Origin: Acidobacteriota bacterium
Lineage (GTDB): Bacteria > Acidobacteriota > Terriglobia > Terriglobales > Acidobacteriaceae
Length of the DNA stretch: 64,000 bases
Assembly (NCBI GenBank): GCA_021846275.1
Contig: JAJZBZ010000001.1
Coordinates: 186,001 to 250,000, forward strand
Direction: 5' to 3'
The translations under genes were made by a program, and so were the position numbers. Below, piece after piece: positions 54,421-62,973 of the stretch (position 1 is the stretch's first letter; the number at the start of each line of letters is the position of its first letter). Under the pieces are notes generated by a model, which worked only from the letters and a program-made list of their open reading frames with translations, ran no database searches and was not told the DNA's origin.

Positions 54421-55533
54421 ATGCAGCCATCGTTCACACTGGGCATTGAAGAGGAGTACCAGACCATTGATCCGGTCACGCGCGACCTGCGATCCCACAT
54501 CGCCACCGAGATGCTCGCGCAAGGGAAGATGCGGCTGGAAGAGCGCGTCAAGGCCGAGATGCATCAATCCGTGGTCGAGGTGGGCACGCGGATCTGCCGC
54601 AATATCGACGAGGCCCGCGCTGATCTCTACGACCTTCGCCGCAACATGATTCGCCTGGCGGAAGAGCATGGATTGCGCCTCGTGGCCGGGGCCACGCATC
54701 CCTTCGCCGACTGGCGCACGCAGGAGATTTATCCCGACCCGCGTTACCGTCAGGTGGTCAAGGATCTCCAGCTCGTTGCGCGCTCCAACCTCATCTTTGG
54801 CCTGCACGTCCACATCGGCATCGAGGACCGCGAGGCCGCGATTCGCATCATGAACTCGATGCGCTATTTCCTGCCGCACATCATGGCCATCACCACCAAT
54901 TCGCCCTTCTGGCTCGGGCTGAACACGGGCTACAAGGGCTATCGCGCCAAGGTCTTTGAAAACTTTCCGCGCACCGGAATTCCCGATGCCTTCGCCAGTT
55001 ACTCCGAATTTGAAAACTACGTCAATCTGCTGGTGAAGACCAATTGCATCGACAACGCGAAGAAAATCTGGTGGGACATTCGCCCGCATCCGCATTTCGA
55101 CACCGTCGAAGTACGCGCCTGCGATATTCCGCTGCGCGCCTCGGAGTCGATCGCCGTCGCCGCGCTCATCCAGGCAACGGCCGTTTATCTTCATCGCCTT
55201 CATGAGAAGAATCAGGACTTCCGTCAGTTTGCCCGTCCGCTGCTGATGGAAAACAAATTCCGCGCCGTGCGCTACGGTCTTGACGGCAAGCTCATCGACT
55301 TTGGCAAGCAGACAGAGGTGCCGGAGCGCGAGCTGATCCGCGAATATCTGGCGCTCATCGATCCTGTTCTCGACGAACTCGGCAGCCGCGACGCTATTGG
55401 TGAGATTGAGCGTATCCTCGAAGACGGCACAGGAGCGGATCGCCAGCTTGCGGCCTTCGAGCGCCATCACGGCGATCTGAAGGCCGTCGTCGATTACATG
55501 GCCGAGGAAACCGCGACCGGACTGGACCTTTGA
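54421..55533 (+). CDS. Carboxylate-amine ligase, YbdK/GCS2 family
   Basis: The 370-residue protein resembles YbdK-type glutamate-cysteine ligase 2 relatives: LGIEEEYQTIDPVT near the start, HQSVVEVGTRICRNI, HPFADW near 91, NLIFGLHVHIGIEDRE near 122, TNSPFWLGLNTGYKGYRA, and RPHPHFDTVEVRACD. It would ligate a carboxylate and an amine using ATP. True GshA activity is not established for this group. GAGGAG is 5 nt before the ATG. It is followed by an unrelated housekeeping gene. Confidence 0.88.
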   Translation: MQPSFTLGIEEEYQTIDPVTRDLRSHIATEMLAQGKMRLEERVKAEMHQSVVEVGTRICRNIDEARADLYDLRRNMIRLAEEHGLRLVAGATHPFADWRTQEIYPDPRYRQVVKDLQLVARSNLIFGLHVHIGIEDREAAIRIMNSMRYFLPHIMAITTNSPFWLGLNTGYKGYRAKVFENFPRTGIPDAFASYSEFENYVNLLVKTNCIDNAKKIWWDIRPHPHFDTVEVRACDIPLRASESIAVAALIQATAVYLHRLHEKNQDFRQFARPLLMENKFRAVRYGLDGKLIDFGKQTEVPERELIREYLALIDPVLDELGSRDAIGEIERILEDGTGADRQLAAFERHHGDLKAVVDYMAEETATGLDL

Positions 55534-55620
55534 TCGAATCTGTAGAATGCTGAAAAGAGGCGCCGGGGCGAATTTCCTTGTCGTCGCGCTACGCGAGAGT
55601 TTTACCTTCGAGGAAGAGCT

Positions 55621-56265
55621 TTGTCAGCAGAGATGATTCGGGTCAATCCCGACGAGCCTGAGGTCGAGCGCATCGCTTACATCGCCTCATGCCTGCGTCG
55701 TGGCGATGTGGTTGCGCTTCCCACGGATACGTTTTACGGACTCGCCGTCGATCCCGTGAACTTGCATGCGGTCGAGCAGATATACCGGATCAAATCCCGC
55801 CAGAAGCACAAGCCCTTGTCGCTGCTCATCGCCAACGTGGCGCAGGCGTATGAGTTGGCTCGCGACATCGATGATCGCTTTGACCGCCTGGCCGAGCGCT
55901 TCTGGCCCGGGCCGCTGACCATCATTGTCCGCGCCGGCAGCAAGTTGCCGCTCCGTTCGACGGCAAACACCGGCAACGTGGCGCTGCGCGTGCCCGACGC
56001 GGCAATCCCGCGTGCGGTCGTCGAGCAGTACGGACTGCCCATCACGGCCACCTCGGCCAACCTGCACAACGCCAGCGAATGCTCCCATGCCGCCTGTGTG
56101 CGCGACCAGATCGGGGACCGCATACCGCTCATCGTCGATGGCGGTCCATCGGCGAACACCCTGCCCACCACGATCGTAAATCTCGCCGAGCATGAACACT
56201 CCTGGGAAATCCTGCGCGAAGGCGTCATTCCCACGCATGAAATTGTCATGACTCTGCAGAAGTAG
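55621..56265 (+). CDS. L-threonylcarbamoyladenylate synthase
   Basis: The 214-residue protein has the YrdC/Sua5 signature VVALPTDTFYGLAVD near residue 30, RIKSRQKHKPLSLLIA, FWPGPLTIIV, VALRVPD and ITATSANL. It makes the threonylcarbamoyl-AMP needed for the t6A tRNA modification. TTG 55621 with GAGGAAG 4 nt upstream is the best start; ATG 55633 is possible. A TAGAAT box lies about 75 bp upstream. The next gene starts 11 bp after its stop. Confidence 0.93.
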   Translation: MSAEMIRVNPDEPEVERIAYIASCLRRGDVVALPTDTFYGLAVDPVNLHAVEQIYRIKSRQKHKPLSLLIANVAQAYELARDIDDRFDRLAERFWPGPLTIIVRAGSKLPLRSTANTGNVALRVPDAAIPRAVVEQYGLPITATSANLHNASECSHAACVRDQIGDRIPLIVDGGPSANTLPTTIVNLAEHEHSWEILREGVIPTHEIVMTLQK

Positions 56266-56276
56266 CGTGGCGCGCC

Positions 56277-56933
56277 ATGATCGGATCACCTTTGAAGCAC
56301 GCGCGCGGGAATCACTCAGGCATCCAGCGCGTTCTGCTGGTTCTGCTTGCCGCCGTGCTGCTCGCTCTGGCCATTGCGCTCGCGCTCTGGTTCCACTGGC
56401 TCTATCTTCAAATTGACCGCGCGGCGCACACCGACGAGGCCGCGCACGCTGATCTGATCTGCGTCTTCGGCGCCGCCGAATACAACGGTCGGCCCTCGCG
56501 CGTCCTGCGCGCGCGGCTTGAACACGCACTCGATCTCTATCGTCGCGGCATGGCGCCGGTGATTCTCACGCTCGGCGGCAGCGCGCCCGGCGATCTTTAC
56601 TCCGAGGGCGAGGTCGGTGCTTCCTTTCTTCACGCCAACGGAGTGCCGATGAGCGCGATCATCGCCGAAACGGAGAGTCGCACCACGGAGGAATCCGTGC
56701 AGCGGGTGCTGGCCATTGCGCGCAAAAACGGATTCCGCACGATTCTCGTCGTCAGCGATCCGGAGCATGTCTTCCGCATCCAGTCAATCTTCGCGGCCGA
56801 TGGAGTACGCGTACTTGCGTCGCCCCATCAACCGATCCGCGACGACGGCGGACTGGAGCCGGAGACGCGCGAAATCGCTCACGAGATGCTGGCCTATACG
56901 CTCTGGCGCGCGCAGCGCGCGCTTTCTCGATAG
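56277..56933 (+). CDS. YdcF-like (DUF218) membrane-anchored protein
   Basis: The 218-residue protein has an N-terminal transmembrane helix (about 17-40) and a YdcF/SanA-type domain: DLICVFGAAEYNGRPSRVLRARLEHALDLY, ILTLGGSAPGD, SEGEVGASFLHANGVP, ESRTTEESVQRVLAI and TILVVSDPEHVFRI. The family is linked to envelope barrier function or polysaccharide handling, but its reaction is unknown. The active domain is periplasmic if the helix is an N-terminal anchor. It is probably cotranscribed with the preceding gene. Confidence 0.88.
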   Translation: MIGSPLKHARGNHSGIQRVLLVLLAAVLLALAIALALWFHWLYLQIDRAAHTDEAAHADLICVFGAAEYNGRPSRVLRARLEHALDLYRRGMAPVILTLGGSAPGDLYSEGEVGASFLHANGVPMSAIIAETESRTTEESVQRVLAIARKNGFRTILVVSDPEHVFRIQSIFAADGVRVLASPHQPIRDDGGLEPETREIAHEMLAYTLWRAQRALSR

Positions 56934-56955
56934 CCCTGAATCTGAGGCGAGTCTA

Positions 56956-58281
56956 TCAATCCCCTGCTGCGGGATTCCTTGCCGCGCGACGCGACGCGCC
57001 CAGCGCCGACGCCAGGTTGAGCAGCCGCGCATCGTCATCCCGCGCAGCCAGCATCTGCATTCCGCCAGCCGAATAGGGCACAGCCAGCGCTGGCATGCCA
57101 GCCAGGCTTGCCGGAGCCGTATAACGCAGCAGCCGAGGACGAATGCCGGTGTGATCTTCGCCAGCGACGAGCCGCGCCACCGGGGCACAGGGCAGCAGCA
57201 CGAGCGTGTGCTCGGCCAGCAGATCGTCCATGCGCGCGCGGAACTCCGCGTGTCGCTCACGCAGCGTCTGCAACTCCGCGGCGCTGAGGCCTGCGCCCCA
57301 CTCCAGCCGCTGCCGTATCGGGCCTTCAAATGCATCGAAGTGACCGTCGTGAATTCGTGCCGCCTCCGCCGCCTGAATTGGCGCGAAAATTTCCTGCGCA
57401 TCCTCCCACCACGGCAGATTGACCTCTTCGCCGCGCATACCGAGCGAACGCAGTTCCCCGACCGCCCGCGTGAACGACTCGAAGACATCGCTCTCGCAGT
57501 CGCGGAGAAACGCAGGACTGACAAACGCAAACCGCTCCAGCCGCGCTTCGTCGTCTCGGCGCAGATTGCCTGCAAAAAGCTGCGCCAGTAGCGGTGCGTC
57601 TTCAAGATCGCGGAAGAGCCAGCCGATTGTGTCAAAACTTTCGGCCAGGTGACCGGCACCCTGCCAGTTTCCCCATCCAAGCGAGGAGCGATAGCCAACG
57701 AGTCCGCACAGCGCCGCAGGCACACGCACGGAGCCACCCGTATCGGTTCCAATCGCTGCGAGCGCCGAACCCTCCTGCACGCTGGCCGCGGCTCCGCTCG
57801 ACGAGCCGCCTGTCAGCAGCCGCACATCACACGGCTGGAGGCAATCGCCGTAGTCGCGGTTTTCTCCTGTGATTCCATAGGCCAGCGCGTGAAGATGCGT
57901 CTTTCCAGTGATGACCGCGCCCATCGCACGCAACCGCGCCGCAACCCAGGAATCCGCCTCGGCAATCGGCTCGCGCTCGGCGTAGAAACGAGAGCCAAGC
58001 GTCGTGCGCGTGCCCGTCAGGTCAAAGCAATCCTTCAGAGAAACCGGCACGCCGGCCAGTGGCAGGGTCGCCGCAGCATCGCCGTTTGCCGCGCTTTCCC
58101 GCACACGCCGCTCCACGCGCAGCAGCTCGCTCCGCGACCACTCCGCATCCTGCCACAGATATGTGTTCCGGCTCTGATTTCCATTCGAGCGGCTCAGGCA
58201 CTGCCCCAGCATCTGCTGAAAAAACGGCTCGAAATCTCTGCTGCTTCGAACTGACTTCAGCATTCCGGTGATCGATGACAT
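56956..58281 (-). CDS. Amidase-signature family hydrolase
   Basis: The 441-residue protein shows the Ser-cisSer-Lys amidase core: the catalytic Lys in GVPVSLKDCFDLTG (about 80), the Gly/Ser-rich GGSSSGAAASVQEGSALAAIGTDTGGSVRVPAA (about 155), and LTGGSS. The C-terminal half is divergent. It may hydrolyse an amide or act like a GatA relative; no gatB or gatC is near. A TACAAT box at 58314-58319 (reverse strand) predicts a leader of about 27 nt. Start ATG 58281 fits the family length. Confidence 0.9.
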   Translation of the reverse strand: MSSITGMLKSVRSSRDFEPFFQQMLGQCLSRSNGNQSRNTYLWQDAEWSRSELLRVERRVRESAANGDAAATLPLAGVPVSLKDCFDLTGTRTTLGSRFYAEREPIAEADSWVAARLRAMGAVITGKTHLHALAYGITGENRDYGDCLQPCDVRLLTGGSSSGAAASVQEGSALAAIGTDTGGSVRVPAALCGLVGYRSSLGWGNWQGAGHLAESFDTIGWLFRDLEDAPLLAQLFAGNLRRDDEARLERFAFVSPAFLRDCESDVFESFTRAVGELRSLGMRGEEVNLPWWEDAQEIFAPIQAAEAARIHDGHFDAFEGPIRQRLEWGAGLSAAELQTLRERHAEFRARMDDLLAEHTLVLLPCAPVARLVAGEDHTGIRPRLLRYTAPASLAGMPALAVPYSAGGMQMLAARDDDARLLNLASALGASRRAARNPAAGD

Positions 58282-58438
58282 CGGTCCCACACACTCCCTG
58301 AATTCCTCACTGATTGTATCGGCCGCCGCTTGGCTTCGGCGCGCGCATGGAATCACGGCGACTCGTTGCGGTTTCCATTCCACGCCGGGCAGGATACTCT
58401 GAATGCTGCACACTCTCGAACCGGAGACCGAATCCCCC

Positions 58439-59275
58439 ATGATCCGCATAGAAACCCAGCACGGCTGGTGGCTCGTCACGCACTCCGACCACGCGCGGCT
58501 GGCCGCGGCCATCGCCCGCGAATGGGGCAACGAATCCTTTCGTCGGCCTGAGCCACGCACCAGCCTGCTCTCCGCCATCCAGCGCCATGAGGACGCAATG
58601 CACCCGCTCGACCAGACGCCGGAGATCACAGCCGACGGCCAGCCCCTCGGCTTTTCGCACGAGATGCTCGGCAAAAAACTCCCCCTGGACGGGGCCAACC
58701 TGGATCAGAATCTTGCGCTGCGCACGCAGGCCGTGCGACTGGTCGCGGCCGATGATCCCTACGCCGCGCTATTGATTGCCATGCAGACCGAGCACGAACT
58801 GGCACATCTGGCCGATCGCTCTGCGCTCACTGCCCAGCAAGACTCTCTGCTCGATCAATTTCTCGATGAAGAGGTCCGATTTCGCGATCAACTGCGCCTC
58901 GAAATCGAAGAAGATCCGTTCATCGCAGCACGACAAAAAACCACACACTGGATCGGGGAGAACTTCGCGCTCTTTCAGGCCTGGGATCGCCTGTCCATGC
59001 TGCTGTGCCTGAGCCTGAATGGAGCGGCACCGGAGCAAGGCACGGGCCATCTTCCCGCTCTGCCACAGCAGTCCGGCAAAGCAATCTCTGTTCGTGTCGA
59101 GTCGCCTGGCCCTCGCCATTTCCGGCTCGATCCCTGGCCACTGGCACAGCCCGAGCTGCGGCTGGAGCTTGCCGCGCGACAGGTGATCGGACGCCAGTTC
59201 AGCGGTCGCGGAACTCTTGCCGACGCGTACAACGCCGCGCCGGAAGAGCGATTCATCGTGCGCCTGAGCGCCTGA
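58439..59275 (+). CDS. DUF3891-like protein
   Basis: The 278-residue protein begins MIRIETQHGWWLVTHSDHARLAAAIAREWG, then LLSAIQRHEDAMHPLDQTP, a His/Asp arrangement like an HD-type metal site and resembling DUF3891. FRRPEP and EHELAHLADRSA further on fit the family. ATG 58439 is preferred to 58403 because the family starts near this MIR. A TACTCT box lies at 58395-58400. The function is unknown; the amidase gene is divergent on the left. Confidence 0.65.
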   Translation: MIRIETQHGWWLVTHSDHARLAAAIAREWGNESFRRPEPRTSLLSAIQRHEDAMHPLDQTPEITADGQPLGFSHEMLGKKLPLDGANLDQNLALRTQAVRLVAADDPYAALLIAMQTEHELAHLADRSALTAQQDSLLDQFLDEEVRFRDQLRLEIEEDPFIAARQKTTHWIGENFALFQAWDRLSMLLCLSLNGAAPEQGTGHLPALPQQSGKAISVRVESPGPRHFRLDPWPLAQPELRLELAARQVIGRQFSGRGTLADAYNAAPEERFIVRLSA

Positions 59276-59307
59276 CGCTGCGCGGGTTCAGCACGTATCC
59301 CCGCGAC

Positions 59308-60057
59308 TCAGTGAATCAGCTTCAGGTCCGACTGAAGTTGCGCGAGATCGAAGCCGACGGGCGATCCCTTCGCGTCCATCCAGTCCTCGGCCAGCAGCGC
59401 GTGGGCCTCGTCCACATACTCCGACCAGAAGGCATTCGTGATCGTCTTCAGCATCCCCCAGGTGATGCAGGTGAATCCATTCTGATCATACGCAGGAACG
59501 AAGACGCAGTGACCACCCCACGACCCTGGCCGCGTATCTGGACCGCCGCCGGGAATCACATCCCAAACGTCCTGCGTCTGGGCGGAAAGCGGCAGATTCA
59601 GGCCGATGTATACACCGCCAAAGAGATGAATCGCCTGCCGCACCTCTTCCAGATTCGACCACTGGGGATCGGCGAAGGCAATCAGCTTGTGTCCATCAAA
59701 CTCCTGCTTCTGCCAGTCGTTCAGCACGTCGATCTCGATGCCGCCATCGTCTGTCGCCGGGTTCGCCGGATTGTAGCCGTCCCACTTCTCGTAGTAGCTC
59801 AGAATCACCGGATCCGGCACCGTGACCATCGTGCCCGTATTTGCCGTCCACACCTGAACAGCATGACCGGCTCCTGCGATGGTGCAATCTCCCAGCTTGT
59901 CGTTGAGCATGAATCCCCACTCCGTGATTCCCTTTGTCCAGTCCGCCGTCGGCGGAGCCGGGGGGAGCGTGGGCTTCACGTAACTGGCGAGTTTCAGCGT
60001 CCGGCTGTCGGTCTTCACCGCGCGCCGTCCGAGTTTCATCTTCGAGTGATCCGCCAT
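59308..60057 (-). CDS. Putative papain-fold-like protein
   Basis: A 249-residue protein without signal peptide. NDKLGDCTIAGAGHAVQVW (Cys58, His65) and PGSWGGHCVFVPAYDQNG (His183) are arranged like the Cys and His of papain-like or transglutaminase-like enzymes. A possible third residue lies in the TNAFWSEYVDEAHAL helix. It may be a cysteine hydrolase, but I cannot name a family. GGAGG is 6 nt before ATG 60057. Its stop faces the DUF3891-like gene's stop at 33 bp. Confidence 0.6.
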   Translation of the reverse strand: MADHSKMKLGRRAVKTDSRTLKLASYVKPTLPPAPPTADWTKGITEWGFMLNDKLGDCTIAGAGHAVQVWTANTGTMVTVPDPVILSYYEKWDGYNPANPATDDGGIEIDVLNDWQKQEFDGHKLIAFADPQWSNLEEVRQAIHLFGGVYIGLNLPLSAQTQDVWDVIPGGGPDTRPGSWGGHCVFVPAYDQNGFTCITWGMLKTITNAFWSEYVDEAHALLAEDWMDAKGSPVGFDLAQLQSDLKLIH

Positions 60058-60215
60058 GGTCATCCTCCGTCTTCCGGGTTGAGGTCCAGCATACCGAAAC
60101 TGCTTCAAACTGTCCTGCTGGAGAAAACATCTCCCGCTGCACATGAATTTTTCTCCATGGGCGCAGCCACTTGGCAGGGAGGCTATTAGAATAGCGAAAC
60201 GGAGGATGCGCCTGT

Positions 60216-60797
60216 ATGTTTCGTCTGCTGTTTGGAATCATCGTGGGAGTGCTGCTGTGCCCGGTGCTCATTTATCTCTGGTTCACGCACGGCAACCCTC
60301 CCGTTGCCGTGGCCGATCCGCCGCTACCCTTCGAGCGCCAGATCACGCACATCCCACTGCACGCGCGCATTGACCGCGATATGCCCCGGACCGTGCCCAT
60401 TCAGCCGAGCGCGGACAACTTCATCGCAGGCGCGCACATCTATCGCGAGCAGTGCTCCTTCTGCCACGGCATCTATGGAGCGCCGTCCACGGTTGGCGCT
60501 CACATGTTCCCGCACGTACCGCAACTCTGGCAGTCGCACCGCCCGGGTGTCGTCGGCGTCAGCGACGATCCGCCGGGCGAAACCTTCTGGAAGGTTGCCA
60601 ACGGCATTCGCCTCACCGGCATGCCCGCATACGACAAGATTCTGACCGAGACGCAGATGTGGCAGGTGAGCGTGCTGCTGGCCAACGCCGACAAACCGCT
60701 GCCGCCGGAGGCTCTGACGCTGCTCAGGACGCCGCTCAGCTATGACGTTCCGGCTCCGGTAGCCATGCCCGCGATGCCGCCCAAGCCCAGGCGCTGA
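60216..60797 (+). CDS. Monohaem cytochrome c
   Basis: The 193-residue protein has an N-terminal membrane helix (about 3-24) and one CSFCH haem site at about 80-84. Downstream, near residue 130, is IRLTGMPAYDK with a Met likely to be the sixth ligand, then QMWQVSVLLANADKPLP. It is membrane-anchored and periplasmic. The next gene starts 9 bp later and is probably cotranscribed. Its electron partner is unknown; the TsdA-like cytochrome is 52 kb away. Confidence 0.88.
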   Translation: MFRLLFGIIVGVLLCPVLIYLWFTHGNPPVAVADPPLPFERQITHIPLHARIDRDMPRTVPIQPSADNFIAGAHIYREQCSFCHGIYGAPSTVGAHMFPHVPQLWQSHRPGVVGVSDDPPGETFWKVANGIRLTGMPAYDKILTETQMWQVSVLLANADKPLPPEALTLLRTPLSYDVPAPVAMPAMPPKPRR

Positions 60798-60806
60798 CTC
60801 CTGCCC

Positions 60807-61343
60807 GTGAGCACGACCATGCGCGGACGCATCCTCATCCTCGCCGCAGCGTTGGCGCTGGTCGCGCTGGTGGTCGCTTTCTCGGCCATTTTTGTCCGCA
60901 ACGCAACCCACGCGCAGTCGGCTGCCACGCCCACGCTCAACGGCGATGCCGCGCACCCGGCGCATGCAACTCACTGGGTCGATACGCGGCTCTACTTCGA
61001 GCTTGGCCCCTGCCCTTCGGCAGCCGCGTCCGCTGTTCGTCGCGGCCGTGCCGCGCACGGCGCAGGCCACTGGCCAGTCTCTGACGCTGAGTGGATGCAG
61101 TTTCTGGACAGCGAGGTGACGCCACGCTTTCCGAACGGCCTCAGCGTGCAAAATGTCTATGGCCAGTGGAAGGGCGCGCACGATGCCGCGCCGGAGTGTG
61201 GCATCTCGAAGCTGCTCATCATCGACTACCCGGAGAATGTGGAGAATGAAGCTCGCATCAACGCCATTCGAGCTGCATGGAAGCGGATGACCGGCGAGCA
61301 GTCTGTGCTGAAGGTAACCATACCCGCCGAAGTTTCCTTTTAG
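60807..61343 (+). CDS. DUF3574 protein
   Basis: The 178-residue exported protein has a membrane helix (about 8-28), then THWVDTRLYFELG and, after an Ala/Arg-rich insert, SDAEWMQFLDSEVTPRFPNGLSVQNVYGQWKG and QSVLKVTIPAEVSF, which match DUF3574. Its function is unknown. GTG 60807 or ATG 60819 may start it. The stop overlaps the end of rdgB by 4 nt. Confidence 0.75.
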   Translation: MSTTMRGRILILAAALALVALVVAFSAIFVRNATHAQSAATPTLNGDAAHPAHATHWVDTRLYFELGPCPSAAASAVRRGRAAHGAGHWPVSDAEWMQFLDSEVTPRFPNGLSVQNVYGQWKGAHDAAPECGISKLLIIDYPENVENEARINAIRAAWKRMTGEQSVLKVTIPAEVSF

Positions 61344-61972
61344 AGCAGCTTCGTTAGCAGCTCATCCAGCGCCCGCCCACGATGGCTCAGCGAGAGCTTT
61401 ACTGCCGGATCAAGATCGGCCATCGTCTGGTCGAGTTCGGGCAGGTAAAAGAGCGGATCGTAGCCAAATCCGCCGGTTCCGTGCGGAGATGTGAGGATCA
61501 TGCCTTCCACCGAACCGCTGGCCGTGGCAATCACCGCGCCGTTGCGCGCCGCAGCCAGCACGCACTGGTAGCGCGCGCCGCGATCCGCCTGCGCCACATC
61601 CTCCAGCTTCTGCAGCAGCACGATGTTATTCCACACGTCAGTATTGTCATTCGCATCGGGCGAATCCACCAGCCCGGTGTCAGCGGCAAAGCGGGCCGAG
61701 CGAATTCCCGGCGCCCCGTCCAGCGCATCCACCTCCAGCCCGGAGTCGTCCGCAATCACAATCTGTCCTGGCGCGAACTGACTGTAATAGACAGCCTTCA
61801 GAATGGCGTTTTCCTCGAAGCTGGCTCCATCCTCCGCCGGAGCCGGAATCGTCCGCAGCGCGGGCAGAGGATCGATTCGCACCACCTCGGCATGCAGCGC
61901 CTCGCCAGCGGCGGCCAGGCGGAACTCCTCAAGTTTTCCGGGATTGGAGGAGGCAACCAGCAATTGCAGCAT
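61340..61972 (-). CDS. rdgB: XTP/dITP pyrophosphatase
   Basis: RdgB removes non-canonical purine triphosphates. The 210-residue protein has LLVASSNPGKLEEF near the start, SFEENAILKAVYYSQ, VIADDSGLEVDALDGAPGIRSARF (about 72-95) and, near the C-terminus, GTGGFGYDPLFYLPE and KLSLSHRGRALDEL. A TACACT box is 6 nt before the ATG. Confidence 0.95.
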   Translation of the reverse strand: MLQLLVASSNPGKLEEFRLAAAGEALHAEVVRIDPLPALRTIPAPAEDGASFEENAILKAVYYSQFAPGQIVIADDSGLEVDALDGAPGIRSARFAADTGLVDSPDANDNTDVWNNIVLLQKLEDVAQADRGARYQCVLAAARNGAVIATASGSVEGMILTSPHGTGGFGYDPLFYLPELDQTMADLDPAVKLSLSHRGRALDELLTKLL

Positions 61973-61984
61973 ACTCGCAGTGTA
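61973..61984 (-). promoter_or_regulatory. Leaderless-type -10 element of rdgB
   Basis: Reverse-strand TACACT (61979-61984), 6 nt, ATG 61972. Confidence 0.6.
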
Positions 61985-62014
61985 TCCGGGATTTCCCTCT
62001 TTTGTGCGGCAGCG

Positions 62015-62425
62015 TCAATGAGCAATTAAATAGACGCCGACACATACCAGCACGGCCGCCACCCATCGCCTGCGATCCACGTTCTCATGCAGAAAGAGCT
62101 TCGCCGCGACAGCGTTCGTCACCAGGGTGAGCGAAGCCGAAGCCGGTGCTGCGAGGCTGAGGTCGAGATGATTCAGCGCGAAGAGCAAGGCGAAAAACGC
62201 AAGCGCCAGAAAGCTGACGCCGGCAAAAAACAGGGGACAGGTGAGCACCGCGCGAATCGCGCCCCTCAGCCCGTTGCGCGCGCGAATTGCGTCCAGATCG
62301 CCAATCGACTTCATCGCCGCCGCCGTCAGCACCTCGCCAATTGTGGACGTGATGGATACGGTAACGATCATCGCGGAAGCGGGCCAGAAGCCGACACCGT
62401 TCGGCAGTGCCACCGGCGCGATCAT
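62015..62425 (-). CDS. Half-size EamA/SMR-like membrane protein B
   Basis: The 136-residue protein has four predicted membrane helices and resembles half of an EamA drug/metabolite transporter. Its last helix pair ends RRWVAAVLVCVGVYLIAH. Its ATG overlaps the stop of the preceding gene by 4 nt, so the two form a coupled pair that probably makes a heterodimer like paired small multidrug-resistance proteins. It lies downstream of hpnJ on the same strand, so a hopanoid- or lipid-related role is possible but not shown. Confidence 0.75.
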   Translation of the reverse strand: MIAPVALPNGVGFWPASAMIVTVSITSTIGEVLTAAAMKSIGDLDAIRARNGLRGAIRAVLTCPLFFAGVSFLALAFFALLFALNHLDLSLAAPASASLTLVTNAVAAKLFLHENVDRRRWVAAVLVCVGVYLIAH

Positions 62426-62877
62426 GCGTTCTCCTCGCTGGCTTGCTGAGTGGCCGACGCGACGTTCGCCTCGGTCAGCGATGGTCCGCGCGCCACAAAA
62501 CCCACACCCAGCGTGATCAGAATTATCCCCGCCCAGCGCCAGACCGAGATGTGCTCATGCAGCCAGAATCGCCCGAGCAGCGCGATCAGCACGTAGCCAA
62601 AGGCCGTGGTCGGCAATACGTAGGTCAGGTCAGCCCAGGAGAGCGCCGTCAGGTAACAGGCGAAGAAGGCAATCAACAGCAGAATTCCACCAGCAATCCA
62701 AGGCGTGAAGACCGCATGAAGCAGCACGAGCGGATGAGTCAGAGAGATTCCCGGCAGCGCGCTCATCCCACGCGAAAGGCAACTGTCGCCGAGCGGCGCG
62801 CAGAGAGCCACCAGCAGCAGAATCAGATACTGGCCCGGCTTCAATCGCGCCTTCGGTTGCGCCTGCGAATGAGACAT
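62422..62877 (-). CDS. Half-size EamA/SMR-like membrane protein A
   Basis: The 151-residue protein has four membrane helices (start PGQYLILLLVALCAPLGDSCLSRGM; end WRWAGIILITLGVGFVARGP), the EamA half-unit plan. The last 20 residues are a soluble Ala/Ser tail. It is coupled with the following gene by an ATGA overlap, and hpnJ is 96 bp upstream. Confidence 0.75.
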   Translation of the reverse strand: MSHSQAQPKARLKPGQYLILLLVALCAPLGDSCLSRGMSALPGISLTHPLVLLHAVFTPWIAGGILLLIAFFACYLTALSWADLTYVLPTTAFGYVLIALLGRFWLHEHISVWRWAGIILITLGVGFVARGPSLTEANVASATQQASEENA

Positions 62878-62973
62878 GCTCCGGTCGGTTTCTCCGTGCG
62901 GGCGCTGGTGCGTGCCCGCTCTTGCGTGCCAGGGAATGGAATGCGCCGAAGGAAATCTCCCGCGCCGAAGGAA

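Noticed and set aside
60960-61120. Suspected frameshift in the DUF3574 gene
   Set aside because: The Ala/Arg-rich insert is in frame and both flanks match the same family in one frame, so an insertion is simpler.
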